DNA of 64,000 nucleotides from an uncultured Halomonas sp. (GCF_947501415.1 NZ_CANMVL010000012.1:27843-91842), one strand, 5' to 3'; shown: positions 42,595-53,061, numbered from the stretch's first letter. The notes: generated by a model from the sequence alone, not told the origin. Numbers and translations are program-made.

Positions 42595-43466
42595 CCGACC
42601 AGATCCAGCGATTCCTGTTCGACAACACCAATGTGCGCGGCGAGCTCGTGACCCTCGAGCAGGCCTACGCCGAGGTGCTCGAACGCCACGACTACCCCGC
42701 TGCAGTGAACCGCCTGCTTGGCGAGCTGCTCGCCGCGGTGGCCCTGCTGACCGATACCGTCAAGCTCGACGGTACCCTGAGCATCGAGGTGCGCGGCAAC
42801 GGCGCCCTGGCGCTGCTGATGGCTGAGTCCAACCCGGGTGGAGAGCTTCGCGCCATTGCCCGCATGGCCGAGGACGCGGCGGCCGTCGACGAGCAGGCCG
42901 GGTTCCGTGAGCTGGTGGGAGAAGGGCAGATCATGATCACCCTGGACCCCCGCGAAGGGCACCGTTATCAGGGCATCGTCGCCCTGGATCGCGATAGCCT
43001 GGCCGACTGCCTGGCCGACTACTTCGCCCAGTCAGAGCAGCTGCCTACCCGACTGTGGTTGGCCGCCGATGGGCGGGGTGCCGGTGGCCTGCTGCTGCAG
43101 CGCATGCCAGACGAGTCGCAGAACCAGGATGTCGATGCCTGGGATCGCACCGTTCACCTGGCCGCGACCGTTAAGAGCGACGAGCTGTTGCACCTCGCCC
43201 CCCAGGAGCTTCTTCAGCGTCTCTATCACGAGGAAACCGTGCGGGTATTCGACCCCAAGGCGCTGCGCTTCGGCTGCACCTGCTCCCGGGAGCGTATTGC
43301 CGATGCCCTGGTGGGCCTGGGCGCCCAGGAGCTGCGCGAGGTACTGGCGGAGCAGGGCGGCATCGAGACCCAGTGTCACTTCTGCCATACCCGTTACGCC
43401 TTCTCCATTGAGGAGGTTGAGGCGCTGCTGACCGAGGGCGACGAGCCGCCCTCGGTGGTGCACTAG
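42591..43466 (+). CDS. hslO: redox-regulated chaperone Hsp33
   Basis: A 291-residue holdase active when oxidised. The zinc-binding redox switch is CTC in [10 protein letters not shown] and CHFC in [11 protein letters not shown] near the C-terminus. [30 protein letters not shown] sequence (about 125-150) is the family centre. The start [18 protein letters not shown] overlaps the yqjG stop by four bases; an upstream in-frame ATG is not needed. Coupling to yqjG places two thiol/quinone-stress functions in one transcript. Confidence 0.96.
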   Translation: MTDQIQRFLFDNTNVRGELVTLEQAYAEVLERHDYPAAVNRLLGELLAAVALLTDTVKLDGTLSIEVRGNGALALLMAESNPGGELRAIARMAEDAAAVDEQAGFRELVGEGQIMITLDPREGHRYQGIVALDRDSLADCLADYFAQSEQLPTRLWLAADGRGAGGLLLQRMPDESQNQDVDAWDRTVHLAATVKSDELLHLAPQELLQRLYHEETVRVFDPKALRFGCTCSRERIADALVGLGAQELREVLAEQGGIETQCHFCHTRYAFSIEEVEALLTEGDEPPSVVH

Positions 43467-43794
43467 CCGCCTGATGAGGCCGCTGCTCGCGACAAGGATG
43501 CGCCGGCAGCGGCTCGAACCTGGAAGATTCCGAGCCGCCCCTGACACGCCGATGTTGCGATGCAATGACGGTGTGTAGCGAAATTTCTTCATGTTGTAGA
43601 AAAACTACATGAATTTCGCCTAAAAAGGGCGTTCCCCGCCGAGATGCTTTTTGCCATAATGGCGCCGCCTTTCAGAGGCGATCAAGACCAGTGGACGGGT
43701 AACCGCACGGCGTGATCGTCACAGCCCCCTTGCTCTTCGCGTCACCGCCGACGCCAGGCACACGAGAGAATCGGCCGACGGCCCAGGAAACGAC
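43467..43794. other. hslO-pckA spacer with regulatory features
   Basis: No gene. It contains the interrupted palindrome 43578-43619 and, at 43653, GCCATAATGG, a possible -10. A frame antisense to hslO enters from the left but is a shadow. Confidence 0.4.
43578..43619. promoter_or_regulatory. interrupted palindrome upstream of pckA
   Basis: Outer arms GCGAAATT and AATTTCGC are perfect; inner arms TTCATG...TGTAG and CTACATGAA pair with bulges around an AAAAA loop. It lies 112 bases after hslO and 176 bases before pckA. It may be an operator or RNA hairpin controlling pckA, or the hslO terminator (it lacks a U-run). Confidence 0.45.
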
Positions 43795-45348
43795 ATGACC
43801 ACACCTCAAGCTTCTCACGCTCACGTCAACCTCAGCAGCGCCGAACTGATTGAACGGTCGGTGTCCAGCGGCGAAGGCCGGCTGGCCGCCAATGGTGCCC
43901 TGGTGGTGAGCACCGGCGTCCGTACAGGTCGCTCGCCCAAGGATCGTTATATCGTTGACGAGCCGACCACCAGCGCGAAGATCGACTGGGGCAGTGTCAA
44001 TCGTCCCTTCGATGCCGAGAAGTTTACCGCGCTCTGGGAGCGCGTCGAGGCGTACCTGACCGGCAAGGAGCATTATGTCTCCGAGCTGCATGTAGGCAGT
44101 GATCCGGACTACTATCTGCCGGCTCGAGTGCAGACCGAGACCGCCTGGCAGAACCTGTTTGGCCGCACCATGTTCGTTCGCCCCGAGGCCTATAACCCCT
44201 CCGCCAAGGAGGAGTGGACCATTCTCAATGCCGCCGGCTTCGAGTGTGATCCGGCTCGTGACGGCACCAACTCCGATGGCTGCGTGATCATCAATTTCGC
44301 CGAGAAGAAGGTGCTGATCGCCGGCATGCGTTATGCCGGCGAGATGAAGAAGGCGATGTTCTCCGTGCAGAACTTCCTGCTGCCGGGCTTCGACGTGCTG
44401 CCGATGCACTGCTCCGCCAACGTCGGCGAGGATGGCGAGACCTGCCTGTTCTTCGGCCTCTCCGGCACCGGCAAGACCACGCTCTCCGCCGATCAGGCGC
44501 GCTACCTGATCGGTGATGACGAGCACGCCTGGGGGCCGGGCACCGTCTTCAACATCGAGGGTGGCTGCTACGCCAAGTGCATCGACCTCTCCGAGAAGAA
44601 CGAGCCGGTAATCTGGAACGCCATCAAGTTCGGTACCGTGCTGGAGAATGTGGTCCTCAACGACCGTCGCGAGCCCGACTACGCCGACGACAGCCTGACC
44701 CAGAACTCGCGTGCCGCCTATCCGCTGGAGCACGTCGAGAAGCGGGTGCCCGAGAACCGTGCTGGCGAGCCCAATGCCATCGTCTTCCTGACCTGCGACA
44801 TGTCCGGCGTGCTGCCCCCGGTCTCGGTGCTCTCCAAGGAGGCCGCGGCCTATCACTTCCTCTCCGGCTACACCGCCAAGGTAGGCTCCACCGAGATGGG
44901 CTCCTCCGAGGGGCTGTCCGCCACCTTCTCCACCTGCTTCGGCGCACCCTTCTTCCCGCGTCCGGCGCGTGAATATGCCGATCTGCTGATCAAGCGTGTG
45001 GCCGAGAAGGATGCCCAGGTCTATCTGGTCAACACCGGCTGGACCGGGGGCGCCTATGGCGAGGGCGGTGCGCGCTTTTCGATCCCGACGACCCGCGCCA
45101 TCATCAGCGCCATCCAGTCCGGCATCCTGCGCGAGGTCGAGACCCAGCATCTCGACGGCCTCAACCTCGATGTACCCACCGCGGTGCCGGGTGTAGACTC
45201 CAGCCTGCTCAACCCGCGCGACACCTGGGAAGACAAGGATGCCTACGACCGTCAGCGCCAGGAACTGGCCGCCAAGTTCGTCGACAACTTCAAGAAGTTC
45301 GAGGGCGTCAGCGAGGAGATCGTCAAGGCCGGTCCCAGCCTGACCTGA
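43795..45348 (+). CDS. pckA: phosphoenolpyruvate carboxykinase (ATP)
   Basis: A 517-residue enzyme making PEP from oxaloacetate and ATP, the entry step of gluconeogenesis. [19 protein letters not shown] near 43-60 and [28 protein letters not shown] at about 206-232 (kinase-1a P-loop at 221-229) are ATP-PEPCK hallmarks, followed by DDEHAWG (metal), [14 protein letters not shown] and the adenine-binding region ending [12 protein letters not shown]. The length fits the family. It has its own leader and a strong terminator downstream, and is therefore monocistronic. Confidence 0.97.
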   Translation: MTTPQASHAHVNLSSAELIERSVSSGEGRLAANGALVVSTGVRTGRSPKDRYIVDEPTTSAKIDWGSVNRPFDAEKFTALWERVEAYLTGKEHYVSELHVGSDPDYYLPARVQTETAWQNLFGRTMFVRPEAYNPSAKEEWTILNAAGFECDPARDGTNSDGCVIINFAEKKVLIAGMRYAGEMKKAMFSVQNFLLPGFDVLPMHCSANVGEDGETCLFFGLSGTGKTTLSADQARYLIGDDEHAWGPGTVFNIEGGCYAKCIDLSEKNEPVIWNAIKFGTVLENVVLNDRREPDYADDSLTQNSRAAYPLEHVEKRVPENRAGEPNAIVFLTCDMSGVLPPVSVLSKEAAAYHFLSGYTAKVGSTEMGSSEGLSATFSTCFGAPFFPRPAREYADLLIKRVAEKDAQVYLVNTGWTGGAYGEGGARFSIPTTRAIISAIQSGILREVETQHLDGLNLDVPTAVPGVDSSLLNPRDTWEDKDAYDRQRQELAAKFVDNFKKFEGVSEEIVKAGPSLT

Positions 45349-45394
45349 TCGGATTGACTGGGTCTGCATCCAGCCCGATGTCATGGCCAATAGG

Positions 45395-45427
45395 AACCCG
45401 GCACCGCCAAGGCGGTGCCGGGTTTTT
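45395..45427 (+). terminator. strong intrinsic terminator of pckA
   Basis: AACCCGGCACCGCC / GGCGGTGCCGGGTT with a three-base loop, followed by TTTTTG, 46 bases after the pckA stop codon. Confidence 0.92.
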
Positions 45428-45432
45428 TGAAT

Positions 45433-45457
45433 CGCCCGATAAATCCGGCTCCTACGG
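45433..45457. repeat. REP-like element
   Basis: CGCCCGATAAATCCGGCTCC followed by TACGG differs by one base from the copy at 35434. It lies between the pckA terminator and the convergent acyl-CoA synthetase gene. Confidence 0.65.
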
Positions 45458-45474
45458 CGGGCTCACTCCTTCCG

Positions 45475-47184
45475 CTAGCCCTTCAAATCCGGGAAGTCTC
45501 CCTCCAGAAACTCCATTTCACCGCGCTGATCGCTGGCCTTGTCGGCTTCGGCCTGACGCAGCTCCACGCGACGGATCTTGCCCGAGATCGTCTTGGGCAG
45601 GTCGGCGAACTCCAGGCGCCGGATGCGCTTGTAGGGCGCCAGGCGCTCGCGGGTGAAGGCGAAGATATCTCGGGCCAGTTCGGCATTGGGCTCATGGCCG
45701 GCGGCGGGAATGATATAGGCCTTGGGTACCGAGGTGCGCACCGGGTCCGGGCTCGGCACGATGGCCGCTTCGCCCACCGCCGGATGCTCAATCAATACGC
45801 TCTCCAGTTCGAAGGGGCTGATACGGTAGTCGGAGGCCTTGAAGACATCGTCGGCCCGGCCCACGTAGGTGATATAGCCCTGCTCATCGATGCTGGCGAC
45901 ATCGCCGGTGCGATAGTAGCCCCCCTGCATGGCGGCGGCGGTGCGCTCCGGATCGTTGGCATAGCCCACCATCAGGCCGGCGGGGCGATCCTCGCCCAGC
46001 GCCAGGGCGACCTCCCCTTCGCCGGCCGGCTTGCCCTCGGCGTCGAGCATCGCCACCCGGTAACCGGGCAGCGGGCGGCCCATGGAGCCCGACTTGAGGG
46101 GCTGGCCGGGCGAGTTGCCGATCTGGGCGGTGGTCTCGGTCTGTCCGAAGCCGTCGCGGATGGTCAGCCCCCAGGCCCGGCGCACCTGCTCGATGACCTC
46201 GGGGTTGAGCGGCTCGCCGGCGGCGACCGCCTCGCGCAGGGCGACCCGATGGGCCGCCAGATCCTGCTGGATCAGCAGGCGCCAGACGGTGGGCGGGGCG
46301 CACAGGGTAGTGATCTCGTAGCGCACCAGCACATCGAGCAGGGCGGGGGCATCGAAGCGGCTGTAGTTGTACAGGAAGACGCAGGCGCCGGCGTTCCAGG
46401 GCGCGAAGAAGCAGCTCCAGGCGTGCTTGGCCCAGCCGGGAGAGCTGATATTGAGATGGCGATCCCCCGGCTTCAGGCCGATCCAGTAGAGGGTCGAGAG
46501 GTGACCTACCGGGTAGGACTGGTGAGTGTGGGTCACCAGCTTGGGCTGCGAGGTGGTGCCGGAGGTGAAGTAGAGCAGCATGGGGTCATCGGCCGGCGTC
46601 GGACCGTCAGGTGTGAAGGCGTCGCTGCTCTGGTGTGAATCGGCGAAATCATGCCAGCCCGAGGCGGCGCCTCCCACCGCGACACGCGTCAGGCCCGGAT
46701 GTTGACCCTCGAACTTCTCGAGGTGCTCCGAGCCGATGACCAGGTGCTTGACCTCTCCGCGGGCGATGCGATCGTCGAGATCCTCGGCGGTCAGCATGGG
46801 GGTGGCAGGAATGATCACGGCACCCAGCTTGATGGCGGCCAGCATCACCTCCCATAGCGGTACCTCGTTGCCCAGCATCAGCAGCGCTCGCTCGCCGCGT
46901 CTCACGCCAAGCGAACGCAGCCAGTTGGCGACCTGGTTGGAGCGGTTGGCCAGCTCGGCGAAGCTCAGGCGTGCTTCGCGGCCATCCTCCTCGACGATCC
47001 ACAGCGCCGGGTTGTCGTTGTCGCGGGCCATGACATCGAAGTAGTCCAGCGCCCAGTTGAATTCAGTAAAGCGAGGCCAGCGGAAGTCTCTGCAGGCGGT
47101 GGTGTAGTCCTCGCGGTGCTCGATCAGGAAGTCGCGAGCAGCAAGAAAGCTGGCAAGGTTGGACGCGCTGTCGGCGGTCGGCAT
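45475..47184 (-). CDS. AMP-dependent acyl-CoA synthetase
   Basis: A 569-residue adenylate-forming enzyme activating a carboxylic acid to its CoA thioester. The P-loop is LLYFTSGTTSQPKLVTHTHQS, the adenine motif is DGFGQTETTAQIGN, GYYRTGDVASIDEQGYITYVGRADDVFKASDYRI is the hinge and core A8 region, and the catalytic lysine lies in PKTISGKIRRVELR. The long N-terminal part resembles acetyl-/medium-chain synthetases of the AcsM type; the acyl substrate is not determined. AAGGAG seven bases ahead sets the start. It is convergent with pckA and divergent from tex. Confidence 0.9.
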   Translation of the reverse strand: MPTADSASNLASFLAARDFLIEHREDYTTACRDFRWPRFTEFNWALDYFDVMARDNDNPALWIVEEDGREARLSFAELANRSNQVANWLRSLGVRRGERALLMLGNEVPLWEVMLAAIKLGAVIIPATPMLTAEDLDDRIARGEVKHLVIGSEHLEKFEGQHPGLTRVAVGGAASGWHDFADSHQSSDAFTPDGPTPADDPMLLYFTSGTTSQPKLVTHTHQSYPVGHLSTLYWIGLKPGDRHLNISSPGWAKHAWSCFFAPWNAGACVFLYNYSRFDAPALLDVLVRYEITTLCAPPTVWRLLIQQDLAAHRVALREAVAAGEPLNPEVIEQVRRAWGLTIRDGFGQTETTAQIGNSPGQPLKSGSMGRPLPGYRVAMLDAEGKPAGEGEVALALGEDRPAGLMVGYANDPERTAAAMQGGYYRTGDVASIDEQGYITYVGRADDVFKASDYRISPFELESVLIEHPAVGEAAIVPSPDPVRTSVPKAYIIPAAGHEPNAELARDIFAFTRERLAPYKRIRRLEFADLPKTISGKIRRVELRQAEADKASDQRGEMEFLEGDFPDLKG

Positions 47185-47504
47185 GACACGGCTCCTTTGT
47201 TGTGGTTTGGAGTTTGTGGTGGTTTGGAGTTTGTAGTGGTGTGGAGTGGGCTTGCTGTGGCCCTGGAATCGCTTGTGTCGGAGTCAGTTGTGTTGGAAAT
47301 GTTTGGGGGTTGTGGACGGTTATGCTTGTGCCTTGAATCGGTGCTTACCTCAGACTTCTCAAGAATCTAGCCGGATTCGATGCCAACTGTCCAAGAACCA
47401 AGCGAACGCTTGGACTAAAGTCGTTGGGCGGCCCGTGCGTGGCTCGCTTCGGCGTTTGTGATACCTTGTCGCGATCGATTATCGAGCACCAGTGAAGGGG
47501 TTAC
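47185..47504. other. gene-free divergent promoter region between acyl-CoA synthetase and tex
   Basis: About 320 bases without a gene. The first part (47202-47250) contains 17-base tandem repeats of a GTGGTTTGGAGTTT unit; the rest must hold both promoters. No other structure was recognised. Confidence 0.5.
47202..47250. repeat. 17-base direct repeat with core GTGGTTTGGAGTTT
   Basis: Exact core copies at 47202-47215 and 47219-47232 (17-base period) with a third, degenerate copy following. It begins immediately in the leader of the acyl-CoA synthetase gene. Confidence 0.7.
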
Positions 47505-49874
47505 ATGGACGCCACCAAACGCATTACCGCGCGCCTCGCCGAAGAGTTATCCATTCGTCCACAGCAGGTCTCCGCCACGCTGGAGCTGCTCGATGGCGGG
47601 GCGACCGTGCCCTTCATTGCCCGCTATCGCAAGGAGGTCACCGGCGGTCTCGACGATACCCAGCTGCGTCACCTCCATGAGCGCCTGGGCTATTTGCGCG
47701 AGCTGGAGGAGCGCCGAGCCACGGTGCTGGCAACCATCGACGAGCAGGGCAAGCTGACCGACGAGCTGGCCGGGTTGATCGAGGCCGCCGATACCAAGCA
47801 GCGCCTCGAAGACCTTTACCTGCCCTACAAGAAGAAGCGCCGTACCAAGGCCCAGATCGCCCGGGAGGCGGGGCTGGAGCCACTGGCCGACGCGCTGCTG
47901 GGCGACCCGACCCTCGACCCTGAGGCCGAGGCGGCTGGCTATCTGCGCCCCGCAGAGGGTGACATACCCGCGGTGGAGGACACCAAGGCAGCACTGGACG
48001 GCGCCCGCCAGATCCTGATGGAGCGCTTCGCCGAGGATGCCGAACTGGTTGGCCGACTGCGTGAGCGACTGTGGAGCGAAGGTGAGCTCAGTGCCCGAGT
48101 GATCCCGGGCAAGGAGCGTGAGGGCGCCAAGTTTTCCGACTACTTCGAGCATGATGAGCGGTTGGCCAAGGTGCCGTCGCACCGGGCTCTGGCGATGTTC
48201 CGCGGCCGCAACGAGGGCGTGCTGACATTGGCGATTCGTCTGCCGGGCGAGGAGGAGGCGCCGATCCATCCGGCCCAGGTGGCCATTGCCAAACACTTTT
48301 CCATTCATGATGAGGGTCGTGCCGCCGACAAGTGGCTGCGTGACGTGGTGCGCTGGACCTGGCGGGTCAAGCTCTATACCCATCTCGAGACCGAGCTGCT
48401 GGGCCGGTTGAGAGAGGGTGCCGAGCTCGAGGCCATCGAGGTCTTCGCGGCCAACCTCAAGGACCTGTTGCTGGCGGCTCCGGCGGGCCAGAAGGCCACC
48501 CTGGCCATCGACCCCGGCCTGCGCACCGGCTGCAAGGTGGCGGTGGTGGATGCCACCGGCCAGTTCCTGGCTCACACCACCATCTATCCCCATGCGCCCC
48601 GTAATGCCTGGGACGCCTCGCTGGCCGAGCTGGCCCAGCTGGTGGAGCGTCACGATGTCGCATTGATTGCCGTGGGTAACGGTACCGCCAGCCGCGAGAC
48701 CGACCGTCTGGCGGGCGACCTGGTCAAGCAGCTGGCCGGCAGGCGCTCACTCGCCAAGGTGATGGTCAGTGAGGCCGGTGCCTCGGTCTATTCGGCCTCG
48801 GAGTATGCTGCCCGGGAGCTGCCCGATCTGGATGTCACCATCCGCGGTGCGGTCTCCATCGCCCGGCGCCTGCAGGATCCCCTGGCCGAACTGGTCAAGA
48901 TCGAGCCCAAGTCCATCGGGGTGGGCCAGTACCAGCATGATGTCTCCCAGGTGCAGCTGTCGCGTAGCCTGGAGGCGGTGATCGAGGACTGCGTCAACGC
49001 CATCGGGGTCGATCTCAACACCGCCTCCAGTGCGCTGCTCTCCCGAGTGGCGGGCCTCTCGCCGGCACTGGCCGAGGCCATTGTCGCGCGGCGTAATGCC
49101 GAGGGCCCCTTCGCCAGCCGCAAGCAGCTGCTCGATGTCAGCCGCCTGGGCCCCAAGACCTTCGAGCAGTGCGCCGGCTTCCTGCGCATCATGAACGGCG
49201 ACAATCCGCTGGATGCCAGCGCCGTGCACCCGGAGGCCTACCCGCTGGTCGAGCGCATCGCCGAAAGAAGTGGCCGCGAGCTCGGCAGCCTGATCGGTGA
49301 TAGCGCTACTCTCAAGGCCGTAAAACCCGCCGACTTCGCCGACGAGCGCTTCGGGGTGCCCACGGTCACCGATATTCTCGTTGAGCTCGACAAGCCGGGT
49401 CGTGACCCGCGGCCCGAATTCAAGGCCGCCGAGTTCCGCGAGGGGGTCGAGACCCTCAAGGACCTGGAGCCAGGCATGGTGCTCGAGGGCAGCGTCACCA
49501 ACGTGACCCACTTCGGTGCCTTCGTGGATATCGGTGTCCACCAGGATGGCCTGGTGCATATCTCGGCGCTCTCCGACAAGTTTGTCGAGGACCCCCGCAC
49601 GGTGGTCAAGGCCGGCGATATCGTCAAGGTCAAGGTGATGAGCGTCGACCTGGAGCGCGCACGCATCGGCCTCTCCATGCGCCTCGATGATCAGCCGGAT
49701 GAGCAGGGCGCTGGCCGCCGCGGCGGTGAGCGGGCCCAGCAGGATGCCAGGCCCGGTGGCCACAAGCCGCCCCGCAAGGGCGGGCGCGGCAAGGGAGGGA
49801 ACCCCCGGGACGACGACAAGGGGCAGATGGGAGCCCTGGGGGCCGCGCTGCTCAAGGCGAAGCAGAAGCAGTGA
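47505..49874 (+). CDS. tex: Tex-family RNA-binding transcription accessory protein
   Basis: A 789-residue nucleic-acid-binding protein. The helical N-terminal part (with [20 protein letters not shown]) is followed by a YqgF-like region ([21 protein letters not shown] at about 330-350), a helix-hairpin-helix segment ([21 protein letters not shown]) and a C-terminal S1 RNA-binding domain at about 650-720 ([28 protein letters not shown]). A basic, glycine-rich tail follows. The ATG follows GGGGTTAC. It is divergent from the acyl-CoA synthetase gene. Confidence 0.95.
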   Translation: MDATKRITARLAEELSIRPQQVSATLELLDGGATVPFIARYRKEVTGGLDDTQLRHLHERLGYLRELEERRATVLATIDEQGKLTDELAGLIEAADTKQRLEDLYLPYKKKRRTKAQIAREAGLEPLADALLGDPTLDPEAEAAGYLRPAEGDIPAVEDTKAALDGARQILMERFAEDAELVGRLRERLWSEGELSARVIPGKEREGAKFSDYFEHDERLAKVPSHRALAMFRGRNEGVLTLAIRLPGEEEAPIHPAQVAIAKHFSIHDEGRAADKWLRDVVRWTWRVKLYTHLETELLGRLREGAELEAIEVFAANLKDLLLAAPAGQKATLAIDPGLRTGCKVAVVDATGQFLAHTTIYPHAPRNAWDASLAELAQLVERHDVALIAVGNGTASRETDRLAGDLVKQLAGRRSLAKVMVSEAGASVYSASEYAARELPDLDVTIRGAVSIARRLQDPLAELVKIEPKSIGVGQYQHDVSQVQLSRSLEAVIEDCVNAIGVDLNTASSALLSRVAGLSPALAEAIVARRNAEGPFASRKQLLDVSRLGPKTFEQCAGFLRIMNGDNPLDASAVHPEAYPLVERIAERSGRELGSLIGDSATLKAVKPADFADERFGVPTVTDILVELDKPGRDPRPEFKAAEFREGVETLKDLEPGMVLEGSVTNVTHFGAFVDIGVHQDGLVHISALSDKFVEDPRTVVKAGDIVKVKVMSVDLERARIGLSMRLDDQPDEQGAGRRGGERAQQDARPGGHKPPRKGGRGKGGNPRDDDKGQMGALGAALLKAKQKQ

Positions 49875-49920
49875 TCCGGTGGTCGGCGTTAACCGCGCCT
49901 GACCCTGAAGCCGGCTAACT

Positions 49921-49948
49921 TTGCATGGCAGCCTTCAGGTACCATAAT
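49921..49948 (+). promoter_or_regulatory. candidate sigma-70 promoter of gshA
   Basis: TTGCAT and CATAAT are separated by 16 bases. The predicted start of transcription (about 49955) lies immediately before a strong stem-loop. Confidence 0.45.
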
Positions 49949-49957
49949 CAGCACATC

Positions 49958-49982
49958 GACGGGCGCCGCATGGGCGCCCGTC
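49958..49982 (+). promoter_or_regulatory. stem-loop at the presumed 5' end of the gshA mRNA
   Basis: GACGGGCGCC and GGGCGCCCGTC form a nearly perfect stem with a four-base loop. It lies about 70 bases before the gshA start codon and is not followed by a U-run, so it is better read as a 5' stabilising or regulatory hairpin than as a tex terminator. Confidence 0.45.
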
Positions 49983-50049
49983 TCACTATCAGCGTGGCAT
50001 GCCGCCTCGGCGCCTTTCACCGCGCCTTTCCAACACAAGGGGTGTTACC

Positions 50050-51660
50050 TTGTCCGATACACTCACCAGTCTCGTTTCCCGCCTGGAGGGTCCCGCCTGC
50101 CAGGGTGAGTTCAGCCGACTGCGCCGTGGCCTCGAGAAGGAGGGGCTGCGCGTCGACCGCGAGGGGCGCGTCGCCCAGTCGCAGCATCCCCATGCGCTGG
50201 GCTCCAAACTCACCCATCCGCATATCACCACGGATTATTCCGAGGCGCTGCTGGAGTACATCACGCCGGTGACCAGCCGGCCTGCCGACGCCATGGAGTT
50301 TCTCGGCGACCTGCACCGCTTCAGCTATCGCTACCTGGGTGACGAACTGATCTGGCCGGCCAGCATGCCGGCGCGTCTCGACGGCAACGACAGCATCCCG
50401 ATTGCCGACTACGGCAGCTCCAATGTGGGCACCATGAAGCGGGTCTACCGTAAGGGACTCGACGTACGTTACGGGCGCATCATGCAGGCCATCGCCGGGG
50501 TGCACTACAACGTCTCGCTGCCCGACGACCTCTGGACGCTGCTGCGTGATATCGACGGTGCCGGCGACACTCCGTTCAACGACTATCGGTCGCAGCGCTA
50601 CTTCGGCCTGATTCGCAACTTCCGGCGCCACAGCTGGTTGCTGCTCTATCTGTTCGGCGCCTCGCCGGCCATCGACCGCAGCTTCCTGCCCGACGGCAGG
50701 GTGCCCGACAAGCTCGAGGCCCATGCTCAGGAAACGCTGATCTCGCGCTACGCGACCAGCCTGCGCATGTCGGATCTGGGGTATCAGAACAAGGTGCAGC
50801 AGCAGCTCAAGATCTGCTTCAACTCCCTCTCCAACTACGTCAACACCCTGCGTCACGCCATCTCCACCCCATGGCCGACCTATGAGGCGATGGGGGTCAA
50901 TGAAAATAGCGAGTGGCGCCAGCTCAACGCCAATATCCTGCAGATCGAGAACGAGTACTACAGCGATATCCGCCCCAAGCGGGTGGCTCGCCACGACGAG
51001 ACACCGAGCCAGGCCCTGGAGGCCCGTGGCGTGGAGTATATCGAGGTCCGCTGTCTCGACCTCAACCCGCTGCTGACCCTGGGCGTGGACGAGACCCAGA
51101 TCCGCTTCATCGATGCCTTCGTGATGTGGTGCCTGCTCTCCGAGAGCCCGTGGATCCCCGATGCCGAGTGCGAAACGCTCGACGATAACCGGCAGCTGGT
51201 GGTGGAGCGGGGTCGCGATCCCGAACTACGCCTCTGTCACGCCGGCAAGCCGCGCAGCGTGGCCGACTGGGGGGGCGAGATTCTCGACGAGATGCGCGTG
51301 GTCGCCGAGCTGCTCGACCGTCTGGAGGAGGGCTCGCCGCATGTTGACGCTGTGGCCGCCATGGCCCCGCGACTGGCTGACCCGACGCTGACACCCTCCG
51401 GGCAGCTGCTGGCCCGGCTGAAGGAGAGTGGCGAGGAGCTCTCCGATGTCATCCTGGCGATTGCCCGGGATCAGGCCGAGCAGCTTCGCCATGAGCCCAT
51501 GGCTTCCGGTCGAGAGCGGCTCCTTGCCGAGCTGATCGAGACCTCCCATCAACAGCAGGCCCAGATCGAGGCCGCGGATCGTGTCTCCTTCGCAGACTTC
51601 CTGAGTGACTACTTCGAGCAGGCGCGGGAGTCTCGGGTGACCGATGGAGATGGCCGATGA
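50050..51660 (+). CDS. gshA: glutamate-cysteine ligase, proteobacterial type
   Basis: A 536-residue ATP-dependent enzyme making gamma-glutamylcysteine, the first step of glutathione synthesis. Family stretches are GLEKEGLRVDREG (N-terminal Glu residues for metal), THPHITTDYSEALLEYITP, YRKGLDVRYGRIMQAIAGVHYN and EYIEVRCLDLNPL. The start is a TTG at 50050 with AAGGGG seven bases ahead, since translation from upstream codons gives non-family residues. Its last four bases overlap dsbB (ATGA), coupling glutathione synthesis to disulfide formation. Confidence 0.94.
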   Translation: MSDTLTSLVSRLEGPACQGEFSRLRRGLEKEGLRVDREGRVAQSQHPHALGSKLTHPHITTDYSEALLEYITPVTSRPADAMEFLGDLHRFSYRYLGDELIWPASMPARLDGNDSIPIADYGSSNVGTMKRVYRKGLDVRYGRIMQAIAGVHYNVSLPDDLWTLLRDIDGAGDTPFNDYRSQRYFGLIRNFRRHSWLLLYLFGASPAIDRSFLPDGRVPDKLEAHAQETLISRYATSLRMSDLGYQNKVQQQLKICFNSLSNYVNTLRHAISTPWPTYEAMGVNENSEWRQLNANILQIENEYYSDIRPKRVARHDETPSQALEARGVEYIEVRCLDLNPLLTLGVDETQIRFIDAFVMWCLLSESPWIPDAECETLDDNRQLVVERGRDPELRLCHAGKPRSVADWGGEILDEMRVVAELLDRLEEGSPHVDAVAAMAPRLADPTLTPSGQLLARLKESGEELSDVILAIARDQAEQLRHEPMASGRERLLAELIETSHQQQAQIEAADRVSFADFLSDYFEQARESRVTDGDGR

Positions 51661-52169
51661 GTGCGCTTTCACGGCTTGCGGTACGCCACTGGAGTCTTGC
51701 CGGTCTGGCCTTCTGTGTGCTGATGATGGCGGTGGCGCTGGGCCTCGAGCATCTTGTCGGTCTCGAACCCTGTCCACTGTGCATCTTCCAGCGGGTAGCG
51801 GTCATTGCCGCAGGGCTGGTGTTCGCCGTGGCGGCGATCCACAACCCCGGCGGTCGCCTTGGGGCGACGTTCTATGGCCTGCTGAGCCTGGGGGCGGTCG
51901 GCACCGGCATCGGTGTGGCCTGGCGGCATCTCTGGCTGCAGTCGCTCCCCGCCGATGAGGTGCCCAGCTGCGGCCCGGGCCTCGACTACATGCTGGATAT
52001 TCTGCCGCTGCAGCAGGTGGTCAACATGGTGCTCTCGGGCTCCGGGGAGTGTGCCGATATCGACTTCCTGCTGCTGGGGGTCACCCTGCCGGGTTGGACG
52101 CTGGTGGGCTTTATCGTGCTGGCGCTGGCGCCACTCGGCCTGCTGCTCACGGCCTTCCGCGAGCGATAA
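51657..52169 (+). CDS. dsbB: disulfide bond formation protein DsbB
   Basis: A 170-residue membrane protein that reoxidises DsbA with quinone. Four membrane helices are seen. The first cysteine pair is C39/C42 in GLEPCPLCIFQR, the second C105/C132 in the periplasmic loop (SCGPGLDYMLDILPLQQVV ... GECADIDF). The start overlaps the gshA stop codon. No dsbA is adjacent. Confidence 0.94.
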   Translation: MSALSRLAVRHWSLAGLAFCVLMMAVALGLEHLVGLEPCPLCIFQRVAVIAAGLVFAVAAIHNPGGRLGATFYGLLSLGAVGTGIGVAWRHLWLQSLPADEVPSCGPGLDYMLDILPLQQVVNMVLSGSGECADIDFLLLGVTLPGWTLVGFIVLALAPLGLLLTAFRER

Positions 52170-52200
52170 CCCTCAGCGATAACCTTCAGTGAGAACCGTC

Positions 52201-53061
52201 ATGCTCTACCGGGACTTCGCCACCCAGGAAGCCATCGACGCCGCCTATGACCCCATGCGCGGGCGCGACGGGGCGGCGCTGGTCGCCGACTGGCGGGCGC
52301 GCAGCGAGGCTGCGCGGGCACGTCATCGTGTCTCTCTCGATGTGCCCTACGGGCCGAGCCTGGCCGAACGGCTTGATATCTACCATGCCAAGGGCCTCGA
52401 GCAGGGCGAGAGGGCGCCGCTGCATCTCTTCTTCCACGGTGGCTACTGGCGCTCGCTCGACAGCCATGAGTTCGGCTTTATCGTTGATGACCTGGTGGCG
52501 TCCGGCATCACGGTCGGCGTGGTCAACTACGCTCTCTGCCCGACGGTGCGCTTCGGCGAGCTGGTGCGCCAGGCCCGGGCCGCCCTGGTGTGGGCCTGGC
52601 GTCATGTGGACGAACTCGACTGTGACCCCGCCGAGATCAGCGTCTCGGGCCACTCCGCCGGTGGGCACCTCAGTGCCATGCTGCTGGCCACCGACTGGGC
52701 AGGGGAGTATGGCCTGCCGGGCTGCCCGCTGCGCGGGGCAGTCTGCATCAGCGGGCTCTATGATCTCGGGCCTTTCCCCTGGTCGTGGTTGCAGCCGAAG
52801 CTACAGCTGGACGGGCGTGACGTGGCGGAGTTAAGCCCCGCCTTTCTGCCCTGCCGGGTACCCACACGGGTCAGCCTCGTCGCGGGTGGTGAGGAGTCCA
52901 CCGAGTTCGCCCGCCAGATGAAAGCGTATGCCACCCACCTGGAGGGGCAGGGCATCGGTGTGGAGCACGCCGTGCTACCCGGCGACGACCACTTCTCGAT
53001 CCTCGAGCACTATCTCGATGGCGGATGCCTGGCCGCGACGATCAAGGGGTTTCACGCTTGA
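52201..53061 (+). CDS. alpha/beta hydrolase, arylformamidase-like
   Basis: A 286-residue serine hydrolase. HGGYW at about 80-84 gives the oxyanion hole, S152 in VSGHSAGGHLSAM is the nucleophile, and GDDHFSILEH contributes the histidine. The pattern resembles kynurenine formamidase-type esterases, but no kynurenine pathway genes lie near, so substrate is open. Both GTG 52189 and ATG 52201 can start; ATG is preferred. It follows dsbB by 31 bases and may share its transcript. Confidence 0.85.
   Translation: MLYRDFATQEAIDAAYDPMRGRDGAALVADWRARSEAARARHRVSLDVPYGPSLAERLDIYHAKGLEQGERAPLHLFFHGGYWRSLDSHEFGFIVDDLVASGITVGVVNYALCPTVRFGELVRQARAALVWAWRHVDELDCDPAEISVSGHSAGGHLSAMLLATDWAGEYGLPGCPLRGAVCISGLYDLGPFPWSWLQPKLQLDGRDVAELSPAFLPCRVPTRVSLVAGGEESTEFARQMKAYATHLEGQGIGVEHAVLPGDDHFSILEHYLDGGCLAATIKGFHA

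Noticed and set aside
43672..45390. A 572-codon open frame antisense to pckA
   Set aside because: pckA is certain, and the antisense product is a low-information reverse translation of it.
48747..49763. A 338-codon open frame antisense to tex
   Set aside because: tex is well conserved over this range and the antisense frame has no start site.
52186..52668. Open frame antisense to the arylformamidase-like hydrolase
   Set aside because: The plus-strand gene has its catalytic motifs in order; the antisense is a shadow.
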